DNA of 36,278 bases from Malikia spinosa (GTDB lineage Bacteria > Pseudomonadota > Gammaproteobacteria > Burkholderiales > Burkholderiaceae_C). Numbering within the stretch: the stretch's first letter is position 1; each line of letters opens with the position of its first letter. A program made the translations under genes and the position numbers. The notes beneath the pieces were generated by a model. The model saw only the letters and a list, made by a program, of their open reading frames with translations, was not told where the DNA came from and searched no databases. Where the stretch lies: assembly GCF_002980625.1 (NCBI RefSeq), contig NZ_PVLR01000025.1, forward strand, positions 1-36,278, in the 5' to 3' direction. Positions 27,183 through 34,759 of this stretch are shown piece by piece.

Positions 27183-28316
27183 TCAGGCCAGGCACTGGCC
27201 CAGGCCCTGCAGCAGGATGTCGCGCGGCAGGTCGATGCCGATGAACACCATCTTGCTCTGGCGCAATTCGTCCGGGCCCCACTCGGGGCCGAGGTCGCTG
27301 CCCATGAGCTGGTGCACGCCCTGGAAGATCACCTTGCGCTCAGTGCCTTTCATGTGCAGCACGCCCTTGTAGCGCAGCAGCTTGGGGCCGTAGACCTGCA
27401 CGATCGCACCGAGGAAATCCTCCAGCTTGGCCGGATCGAGCGGGCGCGTCTCGCGGTAGACGAAGCTCTTGACATCGTCGTCATGGCGATGGTGGTGGCC
27501 ATGACCGGGATAGTTACAGGACTCGCCAGGCGCATGGTCGTGGCCCTCATGGCCGTGATCGTGATCGTGATCGTGATCGTGATCGTGATCGTGATCGTGA
27601 TCGTGGCCATGCTCATGCTCGCAATGGCCATGCTCGTGGTCGCAGTGGCTGTGATCGTCGGGCTTGAGGAAGTCCGGATCGAGGTCGAGCTTGGCATTCA
27701 GGTTGAAGCCGCGCAGGTCGAGCACCTGGTTCAGCGCGACCTGGCCGAAATGCACGGTCTGGATCGGCGCGCGCGGGTTCATGTGCCGGATGCGGTGCTT
27801 GAGCTCGGCCAGCTCAGCCTCCGACACCAGGTCGGACTTGCTGATGAAGATCTGGTCAGCAAAGCCGAGCTGGCGCCGCGCCTCCTGGCGCTCGTCGAGC
27901 TGCTGCTGCGCATGCTTGGCATCGACCAGCGTGAGGATCGAGTCGAGCAGATAGCTCTCGGCGATCTCCTCGTCCATGAAGAAGGTCTGCGCCACCGGGC
28001 CCGGATCGGCCAGACCGGTGGTCTCGATCACGATGCGCTCGAAGTCAAGCAGGCCCTTGCGCTTCTTGGCCGCCAACAGCTGCAGCGTGCTGCGCAGGTC
28101 CTCGCGGATGGTGCAGCAGACGCAGCCGTTGCTCATCTGGATGATCTGCTCCTCGGTGTCGGAAACCAGGATGTCGGTGTCGATGTTTTCCTCGCCGAAC
28201 TCGTTCTCGATCACGGCGATCTTCTGGCCATGCGCCTCGGTCAGCACGCGCTTGAGCAGGGTGGTCTTGCCGGATCCGAGGAATCCGGTCAGGATGGTGA
28301 CGGGTATCAGTGCCAT
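27183..28316 (-). CDS. CobW/COG0523-family GTPase, probable zinc metallochaperone
   Basis: This 377-residue G3E GTPase most likely delivers or senses zinc in the cytoplasm. Walker A is GFLGSGKT (11-18), the family metal-binding motif GCVCC is at 64-68, and SKSD (about 159-162) supplies the guanine-specificity motif. A His/Asp-rich loop runs from about residue 222 to 279, including eight consecutive Asp-His pairs. The C-terminal CobW domain follows (LRYKGVLHMKG). The start is the ATG at 28316, which gives MALIPVTILTGFLGSGKTT. An open extension of 19 codons upstream is not conserved, and no strong ribosome binding site is seen. It lies upstream of dksA on the same strand. Links between COG0523 genes and zinc-independent DksA forms are known in other bacteria. 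The exact client protein is unknown. Confidence 0.9.
   Translation of the reverse strand: MALIPVTILTGFLGSGKTTLLKRVLTEAHGQKIAVIENEFGEENIDTDILVSDTEEQIIQMSNGCVCCTIREDLRSTLQLLAAKKRKGLLDFERIVIETTGLADPGPVAQTFFMDEEIAESYLLDSILTLVDAKHAQQQLDERQEARRQLGFADQIFISKSDLVSEAELAELKHRIRHMNPRAPIQTVHFGQVALNQVLDLRGFNLNAKLDLDPDFLKPDDHSHCDHEHGHCEHEHGHDHDHDHDHDHDHDHDHGHEGHDHAPGESCNYPGHGHHHRHDDDVKSFVYRETRPLDPAKLEDFLGAIVQVYGPKLLRYKGVLHMKGTERKVIFQGVHQLMGSDLGPEWGPDELRQSKMVFIGIDLPRDILLQGLGQCLA
27555..27602 (+). repeat. hexanucleotide tandem repeat (GTGATC)8 inside the CobW-family gene
   Basis: Eight perfect copies of GTGATC (48 bases) encode eight Asp-His pairs on the minus strand. Because the unit is six bases, gain or loss of copies keeps the reading frame and changes only the length of the metal-binding loop. 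The perfect DNA-level identity, with no synonymous changes, points to recent slippage expansion rather than old sequence. Confidence 0.95.
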
Positions 28317-28379
28317 GAGGTTCTCGCAGTCAGCAGGTCGCGGCAGCACAGGCCGCCAGCGGTCGAATTGCAATCGATC

Positions 28380-28408
28380 AGTGTAGTGCAGCTGTCAAGG
28401 GTTGGCAG
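28380..28408 (-). promoter_or_regulatory. candidate promoter for the CobW-family gene
   Basis: On the minus strand CTGCCA (28403-28408) is separated by 17 bases from TACACT (28380-28385), a plausible sigma-70 pair for a GC-rich genome. A perfect TTGACA (28393-28398) lies between them but has no good -10 at normal distance. I looked for a Zur-type palindrome here and did not find one. Confidence 0.28.
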
Positions 28409-28450
28409 CGACAGACCCGGGCCGCAGGTCGTGCCGCCGCTGCGGCAGAC

Positions 28451-29638
28451 TCAGTCCGGCCGGCGCATCAGCACCAGGCCCTTGAGGTACTCGCCCTCCG
28501 GGAAGGCCAGCGCGGTCGGGTGATCGGCCGCCCCGCCCTGGCGCTGCAGGATCACGGCATCGACGCCGGCATCGAGCGCGGCGCCAGCGACGATCTTCTG
28601 GAACAGCTCGACCCCGATGCCACCCGAGCAGGAGTAGGTGAACAGCACCCCACCCGGATTCAGCAGCTTGAAGGCCAGCCGGTTGATGTCCTTGTAGGCG
28701 CGCGCCGCGCGCTCGGCATGTGCCACCGTCGGCGCCAGCTTCGGCGGATCGAGCACGATCGCATCGAAGCTCCGGCCCTCGGCCAGGAAGCGGCGCAGGC
28801 TGGCGTTGACATCGGCGTCGAGGAAGGTCGCGCGCGCCAGCTCAAAGCCGTTGAGCTCGATGTTGGCGCGGGCGCGCTCGAGCGCCGGTCCGGACGAATC
28901 GATCGAGGTCACATGCGCAGCACCACCGGCAAGCGCCGCGACCGAGAAGCCGCCGGTGTAGCTGAAGCAGTTGAGCACCTGCTGGAAACCGAAGCGGCGC
29001 GCATAGTCGGCCATGTCGCGCCGGCTGTCGCGCTGGTCCAGGTAGTAGCCGGTCTTGTGGCCGAGCTCGACATCGAGCCCGAGCTGCCAGCCGTTCTCGT
29101 GGATCACGCAGGCGGTTTCGCCCGCGCCGCGCAGCCAGCCCTTGAGCTCGGGCAGGCCTTCGAGCGAGCGCGCGCTGGCGTCGCTGCGCTCGTAGAGCCG
29201 GCTCAGGCCGGTCAGCTCGAGCAGCGCGTCGGCCAGCACATCCTTCCAGCGCTCGGTGCCGCAGCTGGTGAACTGCGCGACCAGGATGTCGCCATAGCGG
29301 TCGACCACCAGGCCCGGCAGGCCGTCGGACTCGCCATGCACCAGGCGCAGGCCGTTGCTCGCGATCTGCAGCGGCGAGCGCAGCGCGAGCGCCTGGCGCA
29401 GCCGCTGCTTGAAGAAAGCCGCGTCGATGCGCTGGCCTTCATCGAAGCTCCAGACCCGGACACGGATGCGCGATTGCGGCGAATAGGCGCCCCAGGCCAG
29501 GAAGGCACCTTCGGCGCTTTCGACCCGCACGGTCTCGCCGGCATCGGCGCCGCCCTTGGCAATCGCGCCGTCGAACACCCAGGGGTGACGGCGCTGCAGG
29601 GACTTTTCCTTGGCCGGTTTGAGTCTGATGGTTTTCAT
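28451..29638 (-). CDS. rlmI: 23S rRNA m5C1962 methyltransferase RlmI-like
   Basis: This SAM-dependent methyltransferase probably modifies C1962 of 23S rRNA. The 395-residue protein has an N-terminal PUA-type RNA-binding domain (about residues 1-75, LKPAKEKSLQRRHPWVFDGAI). The family linker GHKTGYYLDQRDSR and a Rossmann-fold domain follow, with the SAM loop NCFSYTGGFSVAAL, motif IV LDPPKLAP and motif VI YSCSGGI, whose cysteine is a candidate catalytic residue. The start ATG overlaps the stop of the DUF484 gene by four bases. In many proteobacteria xerC follows DUF484; here this methyltransferase does. Confidence 0.88.
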   Translation of the reverse strand: MKTIRLKPAKEKSLQRRHPWVFDGAIAKGGADAGETVRVESAEGAFLAWGAYSPQSRIRVRVWSFDEGQRIDAAFFKQRLRQALALRSPLQIASNGLRLVHGESDGLPGLVVDRYGDILVAQFTSCGTERWKDVLADALLELTGLSRLYERSDASARSLEGLPELKGWLRGAGETACVIHENGWQLGLDVELGHKTGYYLDQRDSRRDMADYARRFGFQQVLNCFSYTGGFSVAALAGGAAHVTSIDSSGPALERARANIELNGFELARATFLDADVNASLRRFLAEGRSFDAIVLDPPKLAPTVAHAERAARAYKDINRLAFKLLNPGGVLFTYSCSGGIGVELFQKIVAGAALDAGVDAVILQRQGGAADHPTALAFPEGEYLKGLVLMRRPD

Positions 29639-30354
29639 GGGGCGCTATTGTGGCGGACCGGCAGCAGGCGCGACAGCGCGGCACCCGCCAGCTCCGCCAG
29701 ATGGCGCAGGAAATCGGTATCCATCGAAGGCTGGAAGCGCTGCGGATCGTCCGAAGCCAGCACCAGCAGGCCGAACGGCGGCGCATCGGCCAGCGGGCGC
29801 AGCGGCAGCAGCGCGACCGACTGCACCGCCTCGGGCTGCGCCAGCCAGGCCAGCGCCGGCTGGCCCGCCTGCGGCCCGCAATAGAGCCGGTCCGGCAAGG
29901 CGGCGGCGCCGCTGGTGGCGCTGGTGGCGGCAGCGCTTGCCGCGGCCTGCTCGAGATCGGCGAACTCGGGCGCCAGATCCCAGAGCCGGAGCGCGACCTG
30001 CGGCAGCTGGAAGCGCCGCTCGAGCTCGGACAAGAGCAGGCCGGGCAGGTCCTGCTGCGAGCGCGCGCTCAGCAGGACCTGGAACAGGCCCAGCAGCTTG
30101 TCCGCGATCCCGACATTGTCGCGCCCCAGACGCAGCATGGCCGCCAACCGGAGCTCGAGGTCGTGGATCTTGCGCCGCAGCAACTCGACCTGGCGCTCCT
30201 GCAGGCTGATGGCGCGACCGCTGTGCGGACTGCCCAGCTGCACGCTCGCGAGCAGCCCGGCATAGCGCTCGAAGAAACCCGGCGTGGTGGCGAGGAAATG
30301 GGCGATGTCGTCCTCGGTGATCGGCTGGGGCTGGAACTGGGCGCGACTGTCCAT
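29635..30354 (-). CDS. DUF484 family protein (GAF-like)
   Basis: The 239-residue protein matches DUF484, often found between dapF and xerC in proteobacteria. The N-terminal half (ITEDDIAHFLATTPGFFERY, then a heptad-rich helix around ERQVELLRRKIHDLELRL) precedes a GAF-like C-terminal domain containing LLPLRPLADAPPFGLLVLAS. Its role is not established. The start lies 7 bases after the dapF stop, and its stop overlaps the rlmI start, so dapF, this gene and rlmI form one translation unit. An Ala/Ser-rich stretch (AAASAAATSATSGAAA) in the middle looks like a flexible linker. Confidence 0.88.
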   Translation of the reverse strand: MDSRAQFQPQPITEDDIAHFLATTPGFFERYAGLLASVQLGSPHSGRAISLQERQVELLRRKIHDLELRLAAMLRLGRDNVGIADKLLGLFQVLLSARSQQDLPGLLLSELERRFQLPQVALRLWDLAPEFADLEQAAASAAATSATSGAAALPDRLYCGPQAGQPALAWLAQPEAVQSVALLPLRPLADAPPFGLLVLASDDPQRFQPSMDTDFLRHLAELAGAALSRLLPVRHNSAP

Positions 30355-30361
30355 GGCGAAC

Positions 30362-31246
30362 TCAGGCCAGGTCGGGCACTTCGATCTCGCCCTGGAAGAC
30401 GGTAACGGCGGGCCCGGTCATCAGCACCGGCGCGGCCAGATCGCGACCACCGGCCCAGGCGATCGTGAGCCGGCCACCGCGGGCCTGCACATCGACCTGC
30501 TCGTCGAGCAGGCCGAGCCGGATGCCGGCCACCACCGCCGCGCAGGCGCCGGTGCCGCAGGCCAGGGTTTCGCCGGCGCCGCGCTCGTAGACGCGCAGCT
30601 TGACATGGGCGCGATCGACGATCTGCAGGAAGCCAGCGTTGACGCGCCTGGGGAAGGCCGGATGCTGCTCGATCAGCGGGCCCCACTCGGCCACGGGCGC
30701 GGTCTCGACATCATCGACCAGCAGCACCGCATGCGGGTTGCCCATCGAGACGACCGCAACCGGCGCGGTGGCCGTTGCGCCAGGCAGGGCCAGCGTCAGG
30801 GGCCAGGTCTGCCAGCCGCCGCTGGCCTGGGGCTGCAATCCGGCCGGATCAAAAGGCACACGCGCGAGCTCGAACACCGGCGCACCCATGTCGACCGTCA
30901 CACGGCCATCGGCGTTGAGGCGCAACTCGATCGAGCCGCCATGCACCTTGACGCGCACAGTCGGCTTCGTCGTCAGGCCGCGCTCGTGCACATAGCGCAC
31001 GAAGCAGCGCGCGCCGTTGCCGCAGTTCTCGACCTCGCCGCCGTCGGCGTTGTGGATCAGGTACTCGAAGTCGACCTCGGGGGTCGGCGCCGGGCGCACC
31101 GTCAGGATCTGGTCGGCACCGACACCGAAATGCCGGTCGGCCAGGAAACGGTATTGGGCTGTGCTGAGGCCGAAGCGGCCGCGCGTCTCGTCGAGGACGA
31201 CGAAGTCATTGCCAGCGCCCTGCATCTTGGTGAATGGAATCCGCAT
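30362..31246 (-). CDS. dapF: diaminopimelate epimerase
   Basis: DapF converts LL- to meso-diaminopimelate, the substrate for MurE and for lysine synthesis. The 294-residue protein has both active-site cysteines: C75 in ENCGNGARC and C230 in [11 protein letters not shown]. The N-terminal [12 protein letters not shown] motif and the SMGNPHAV motif are also clear. The start ATG is preceded by a GGGG-type ribosome binding site. It heads the unit dapF-DUF484-rlmI, downstream of an OmpA-type lipoprotein gene that probably has its own terminator region (GC palindrome at 31260-31273). Confidence 0.97.
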   Translation of the reverse strand: MRIPFTKMQGAGNDFVVLDETRGRFGLSTAQYRFLADRHFGVGADQILTVRPAPTPEVDFEYLIHNADGGEVENCGNGARCFVRYVHERGLTTKPTVRVKVHGGSIELRLNADGRVTVDMGAPVFELARVPFDPAGLQPQASGGWQTWPLTLALPGATATAPVAVVSMGNPHAVLLVDDVETAPVAEWGPLIEQHPAFPRRVNAGFLQIVDRAHVKLRVYERGAGETLACGTGACAAVVAGIRLGLLDEQVDVQARGGRLTIAWAGGRDLAAPVLMTGPAVTVFQGEIEVPDLA

Positions 31247-31259
31247 GACCCCATTATCA

Positions 31260-31273
31260 GGCCGGCGCCGGCC
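31260..31273. repeat. 14-base perfect GC palindrome between the OmpA-family gene and dapF
   Basis: GGCCGGCGCCGGCC is a perfect palindrome in the 42-base gap. On the minus strand it is preceded by GGCC-GCAAG-GGCC, so a stem-loop can form after the lipoprotein stop, but no U-tract follows. It may be a weak terminator or simply a GC-rich palindrome. Confidence 0.4.
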
Positions 31274-31288
31274 CTTGCGGCCAGGGTG

Positions 31289-31945
31289 TTAGCGTGTGCC
31301 TTCGCCGACGAAGATCTCGACGCGGCGGTTGCGGGCACGGCCGTCGGCGGTTTCGTTGCTCGCGACCGGCTCGCGCTCGCCGCGGCCGTCGATGCTGATC
31401 ACGCTGGACGAGATGCCGCGCGAGGTCAGGTAGTTGCGCACGCTGGCGGCGCGGTTGTACGACAGCGGGTCGTTGACCGCATCGCTGCCGACGTTGTCGG
31501 TGTGGCCGATGACGGTCACGCGCGCACTCGGGTTGTTCTGCAGGCCACGGGCGAAGTCATCAAGAATCGAGCGGAAGTTGGACTTGATGTCGGCCCGGCC
31601 GCTGTCGAACGAGATGTCGCTCGGGATGTTGAGCTTGAGCTGGTTGTCGGCGGTCTGCGTGACCTCGACGCCGGTGCCGCGCGTGCTGGCTTCCATCTCG
31701 CGCTTTTGCTGCTCCATGCGCGAAGACCAGGCATAACCGCCCAGTGCGCCAGCCGCCGCACCCACCGCAGCACCGCGCACGGCGCCCTTGGTACCGCTGC
31801 CGGTGAGGGCGCCCAGCACGGCGCCGGCGGCTGCACCGTAAGCGGCGCCCTTGCCGGTACCGCTCTTCTGGTCTTCGCTCATGTTGGCGCAACCGGACAG
31901 GACCACTGCACCGGCGAGCGTGGCGATCAGGATATTTCTCTTCAT
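31289..31945 (-). CDS. glycine-zipper / OmpA-family outer-membrane lipoprotein
   Basis: The 218-residue protein starts with a lipoprotein signal (MKRNILIATLAGAVVLSGC, lipobox LSGC with C19). A glycine-zipper segment rich in GxxxG/A repeats (about residues 30-72) is followed by a C-terminal OmpA-like peptidoglycan-binding domain with IGHTDNVGSDAVND, SYNRAASVRNYL and the final RNRRVEIFV. It should be anchored in the outer membrane and bind the cell wall, as in the YiaD/Pal-like group. The start is the ATG at 31945, which has AGGGG upstream; an upstream in-frame extension lacks signal-peptide character. The long zipper between lipid anchor and OmpA domain may insert into or span membrane. Confidence 0.92.
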   Translation of the reverse strand: MKRNILIATLAGAVVLSGCANMSEDQKSGTGKGAAYGAAAGAVLGALTGSGTKGAVRGAAVGAAAGALGGYAWSSRMEQQKREMEASTRGTGVEVTQTADNQLKLNIPSDISFDSGRADIKSNFRSILDDFARGLQNNPSARVTVIGHTDNVGSDAVNDPLSYNRAASVRNYLTSRGISSSVISIDGRGEREPVASNETADGRARNRRVEIFVGEGTR

Positions 31946-31975
31946 TTGTTTCCCCTTTGAATCAGATTTGTCACT

Positions 31976-31999
31976 GGCCCAAAAAGTGTAGGCCCAAAA
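31976..31999. repeat. direct repeat in the divergent intergenic region
   Basis: GGCCCAAAA occurs twice (31976-31984 and 31991-31999), with a 15-base period, in the 188-base region between the divergently transcribed lipoprotein gene and the NUDIX/MBL gene. It could be an operator. A TACACT -10-like hexamer for the lipoprotein gene lies between the copies on the minus strand, with no good -35. The rest of the region shows nothing I can name. Confidence 0.35.
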
Positions 32000-32133
32000 T
32001 CCGTGACTGAACAGCATCTATTCGTCACGAGCCGTAACGGCCTTACCATAGCCTGGCCCGGGATAGAAGACATTACCCCATTCGGACCAGCCGCGGCCGA
32101 CTACGTCAGGCCCGCCACCATCCCCTCTTCCAC

Positions 32134-33792
32134 ATGCCACGCCCGACCCAACTCCTGCACCCCTCGCATACCCCTGCGCCGACACGAGCGGCCGCCACCC
32201 TGCTGCTGCTGCGTGACGGCGCCGAAGGGCTCGAAGTGCTGCTGACCCGACGCTCGGCGCAAGCCCGCTTCGCGCCGGGGGCCTATGTCTTTCCGGGTGG
32301 TGGCCTCGACGCCGCCGACGCGCAGTCGCATGGATTGGCCAGCCGGCGACCGCAGCAGGACGACCTGCAGCTGACGCATGCGATCGCGGCCATCCGCGAG
32401 AGCTTCGAGGAACTCGGCGTGCTGCTGGCGCTCCATGCCGACGACCGCTGGGTCGAGCAGCAGGACATCGACGCGCTCGACCGCCAGGGCGATTTCGCCG
32501 CGCAATGCGCCGCACGCGGCCTGACGCTGGCGGCGGACCGGGTTTACTGGCTCGCGCACTGGATCACCGACCGCGACCTGCCGATCCGCTTCGACGTGCC
32601 CTTCATGGTCGCGCGCATGCCCGACGGCCAGCAGCCAGTGGCCGACGAGAGCGAGCAGTTCGAGCCGGTCTGGCTGCGGCCGCAGGACGCGCTGGCACGC
32701 CACGCCGCCGGCGAACTGCACCTGATCCACCCGACGATACGCACGCTCGAATGGCTGGGTGCGCAGGCCAGCGTGGACGCCGTGCTGGCGCTCAGCGCCA
32801 CGACCGAGCAGCCGCTCTGGACCAGTTGCCCGCGCGGCGGCTGGCTCGGCGGGCGCAAGGTCTCGGTGATGGAACATGAGCCGGCCTACGGCGAACTCGA
32901 ACTGAGCTGCCCCGATGGGCAGCTGCTACACCGCCTGGACTGGCAGAGCGAGCAAGCGGTCGGCCTGCTCCGGAACGTCCAGCGGTTGACCGCCGCCAAT
33001 CCCGGCTTCATGACCGGCCCCGGCACCAACAGCTATCTGGTCGGCGACCCGGCGACCGGCCATGTCGCGATCGACCCGGGTCCGGACGAACCCGAACATA
33101 TCGAACGGCTCTGGCGTGCCGCTGGCGGCGACATCCGCGCCATTGTCTGCACCCACTCGCACCCCGACCACTCGCCCGGCGCGGCGCGGCTGCAAACGCT
33201 GGTCGAGCAGACCGGCCGCCCCCAACCACCGATCCTGGGCTTGGCCAGCGGGCCGCATTCGCGTCACGACAGTCACTTCACGCCCGAGCGCGAGCTGGCC
33301 GATGGCGAACAGCTGAGGCTGTGCGGCCCTGCAGGCGAGGCCCGGCATACGCTGCGCGTGCTGCACACGCCGGGCCACGCCGCCAACCACGTCTGCCTGC
33401 TGCTGGAGGAGGATGGCCTGCTGTTCAGCGGCGACCATGTGCTCAACGGCAGCACGACCGTGGTCGCGCCGCCCGACGGCAACATGAACGACTACCTGGA
33501 TTCGCTCGACCGGCTGCTGGCGGTCTGCGCCGAATGGCAGGTCGGCTTCATCCTGCCGGCGCATGGCCATGTGCTGGGCAATGCAGCACAGGCGATCGAA
33601 CGCCTGAAGGCACACCGGCTGGCACGCGAGGCCAAGGTGGCCGCCGCGATGCGCGCCCTGCCCGACGGTCAGCTGGACGACTGGGTCCGGCTGGCCTATG
33701 ACGACGCGCCCGAGCGACTGTGGCCGGTGGCCAAGCTGTCGCTGCAGGCGCATGTACAAAGAATCGAAAGCCTGGGAGGCTTCAATGTCTGA
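32134..33792 (+). CDS. NUDIX hydrolase / metallo-beta-lactamase fold fusion protein
   Basis: The 552-residue protein joins two hydrolases. Residues about 18-215 are a NUDIX domain of the NUDT19/RP2 type. FPGGGLD (53-59) and RESFEELG (88-95) form a Nudix box split by an insertion, which suggests a CoA- or nucleotide-pyrophosphatase activity. Residues about 265-520 are a metallo-beta-lactamase domain of the LACTB2 type, with HSHPDH (H341, H343, D345, H346), TPGH (H415), SGDH (D434) and PAHGH (H477) as metal ligands. Both sets of catalytic residues look intact. ATG at 32134 has no purine-rich site upstream, so the exact start is uncertain. The stop overlaps the next gene by 8 bases. The joint role is not known; hydrolysis of CoA- or nucleotide-linked thioesters is an inference. 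Confidence 0.9.
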   Translation: MPRPTQLLHPSHTPAPTRAAATLLLLRDGAEGLEVLLTRRSAQARFAPGAYVFPGGGLDAADAQSHGLASRRPQQDDLQLTHAIAAIRESFEELGVLLALHADDRWVEQQDIDALDRQGDFAAQCAARGLTLAADRVYWLAHWITDRDLPIRFDVPFMVARMPDGQQPVADESEQFEPVWLRPQDALARHAAGELHLIHPTIRTLEWLGAQASVDAVLALSATTEQPLWTSCPRGGWLGGRKVSVMEHEPAYGELELSCPDGQLLHRLDWQSEQAVGLLRNVQRLTAANPGFMTGPGTNSYLVGDPATGHVAIDPGPDEPEHIERLWRAAGGDIRAIVCTHSHPDHSPGAARLQTLVEQTGRPQPPILGLASGPHSRHDSHFTPERELADGEQLRLCGPAGEARHTLRVLHTPGHAANHVCLLLEEDGLLFSGDHVLNGSTTVVAPPDGNMNDYLDSLDRLLAVCAEWQVGFILPAHGHVLGNAAQAIERLKAHRLAREAKVAAAMRALPDGQLDDWVRLAYDDAPERLWPVAKLSLQAHVQRIESLGGFNV

Positions 33793-34513
33793 ACCGTATC
33801 AAAAATCCGAAGGCGAACGCCTGGCCAAGCGCGTTGCCGCGCTGCAAGCCTGTTCGCGTGCCGAGGCCGAGCGCCTGATCGAGGGCGGCTGGGTCCGCGT
33901 CGATGGCCGCGTGGCCGACGACCCGGCACAGCGCGTGCTCGACGAAATGATCGAAATCGATGCACGGGGCCTGGGCGAGACACTGCTGCCGGCCACCCTG
34001 CTCTGGCACAAGCCGGTCGGCCTCGCGTTGGCCGAGAGCCAGCCGCTGGCCGGGCTGGTCGAACCCGAGGGCCTGTTGCGGCCCTGGCATGTCAAGCACC
34101 TGCGCTGCGCCAGTCCGATGCCGGCCGCCTGCAGCGGGCTGGCCGTGTTCGCACAAAGCCCGGGCGTGCAGCGCAAGCTGCATGAGGACGCGCTGCTGCT
34201 GGAACATGAATGGATGCTGGACCTGGCCGGCGCGGTCGCGGCCAGCCGGCTCGAGGCGCTGGAACAGGCGGTGGACCAGCTGGCCCCCGGGCCGCGCACG
34301 CCCTACCTCAAGCTCAGCGTGAGCAGCCGCAGCGACGAACGCACCAGGCTGCGGCTGGCACTCAAGGGCTACGCGCCCGAACGGCTGCCGTCCTGGCTGG
34401 CGCAAGCCGGTCTGAAACCGCAAGCGCTGCAGCGCCTGCGCCTGGGCCGGGTCGCGCTGGGGCCGGTGGAAGCCAGCGGCTGGCGACTGCTGGGCATGCA
34501 CGAACGGTTCTGA
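33785..34513 (+). CDS. S4-domain protein, RsuA/RluF-like with degenerate catalytic site
   Basis: The 242-residue protein resembles small-subunit-type pseudouridine synthases. An S4 RNA-binding domain (about residues 11-60, RLAKRVAALQACSRAEAERLIEGGWVRVDG) is followed by LLWHKPVGL, matching the family NKPxG segment. The C-terminal LRLGRVALGPVEASGWRLL matches the family end. The catalytic GRLDxxTSGLL motif, however, is replaced by LRCASPMPAACSGLAVF (106-122), so the essential aspartate is absent. It is probably an RNA-binding protein without synthase activity. The ATG at 33785 lies within the end of the NUDIX/MBL gene (8-base overlap), so the two are co-expressed. Starts further upstream would only add sequence from the other frame. 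Confidence 0.82.
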   Translation: MSEPYQKSEGERLAKRVAALQACSRAEAERLIEGGWVRVDGRVADDPAQRVLDEMIEIDARGLGETLLPATLLWHKPVGLALAESQPLAGLVEPEGLLRPWHVKHLRCASPMPAACSGLAVFAQSPGVQRKLHEDALLLEHEWMLDLAGAVAASRLEALEQAVDQLAPGPRTPYLKLSVSSRSDERTRLRLALKGYAPERLPSWLAQAGLKPQALQRLRLGRVALGPVEASGWRLLGMHERF

Positions 34514-34661
34514 GGCTGGGCTAAACGGTCCATCCCGGGCGAGTGGCCGCCGCCAGGGGCGTTGCTGCCGATTGCCAGCGCATCGCTGCCGTCGGCAGGG
34601 GGATGCCGGGCGACGATTTCTGCTCGCAGCATGAGGAGCCCGGCATCCTCCTGACGACGGC

Positions 34662-34703
34662 GGCAGCGGCAGCGGCAGCGGCAGCGGCAGCGGCAGCGGC
34701 AGC
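34662..34703 (+). repeat. hexanucleotide tandem repeat (GGCAGC)7
   Basis: Seven perfect copies of GGCAGC lie in the non-coding stretch 34514-34709, between the S4-domain gene and the rnpB terminator. Open frames across it give only alanine-rich runs and show no start signals, so I treat it as an intergenic microsatellite. Apart from this repeat, 34514-34661 holds no gene or signal that I can support. Confidence 0.9.
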
Positions 34704-34709
34704 CAGATC

Positions 34710-34749
34710 AAAAAACAAAAAGCCAGGCGCGGTACGCCCGGGCCTGGCT
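34710..34749 (-). terminator. Rho-independent terminator of rnpB
   Basis: On the minus strand AGCCAGGC and GCCTGGCT (34742-34749 and 34721-34728) form a perfect 8-base stem with a GC-rich 13-base loop, followed immediately by TTTTTGTTTTTT. It ends transcription about 10 bases after the RNase P RNA. It faces away from the S4-domain gene and would not serve it. Confidence 0.88.
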
Positions 34750-34759
34750 CTGGAATAAG

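Noticed and set aside
27541-27610. Tandem repeat considered as a CRISPR or mobile-element feature
   Set aside because: The unit is six bases with no spacers, lies inside the coding sequence and encodes Asp-His. It is a microsatellite.
28317-28450. Zur operator upstream of the CobW-family gene
   Set aside because: No GTTATAATATAAC-like palindrome was found; only ordinary promoter-like hexamers are present.
34543-34758. Open frames giving poly-alanine products over the GGCAGC repeat (both strands)
   Set aside because: The product is alanine runs made by the repeat, with no ribosome binding site, and the frames run into the rnpB terminator.
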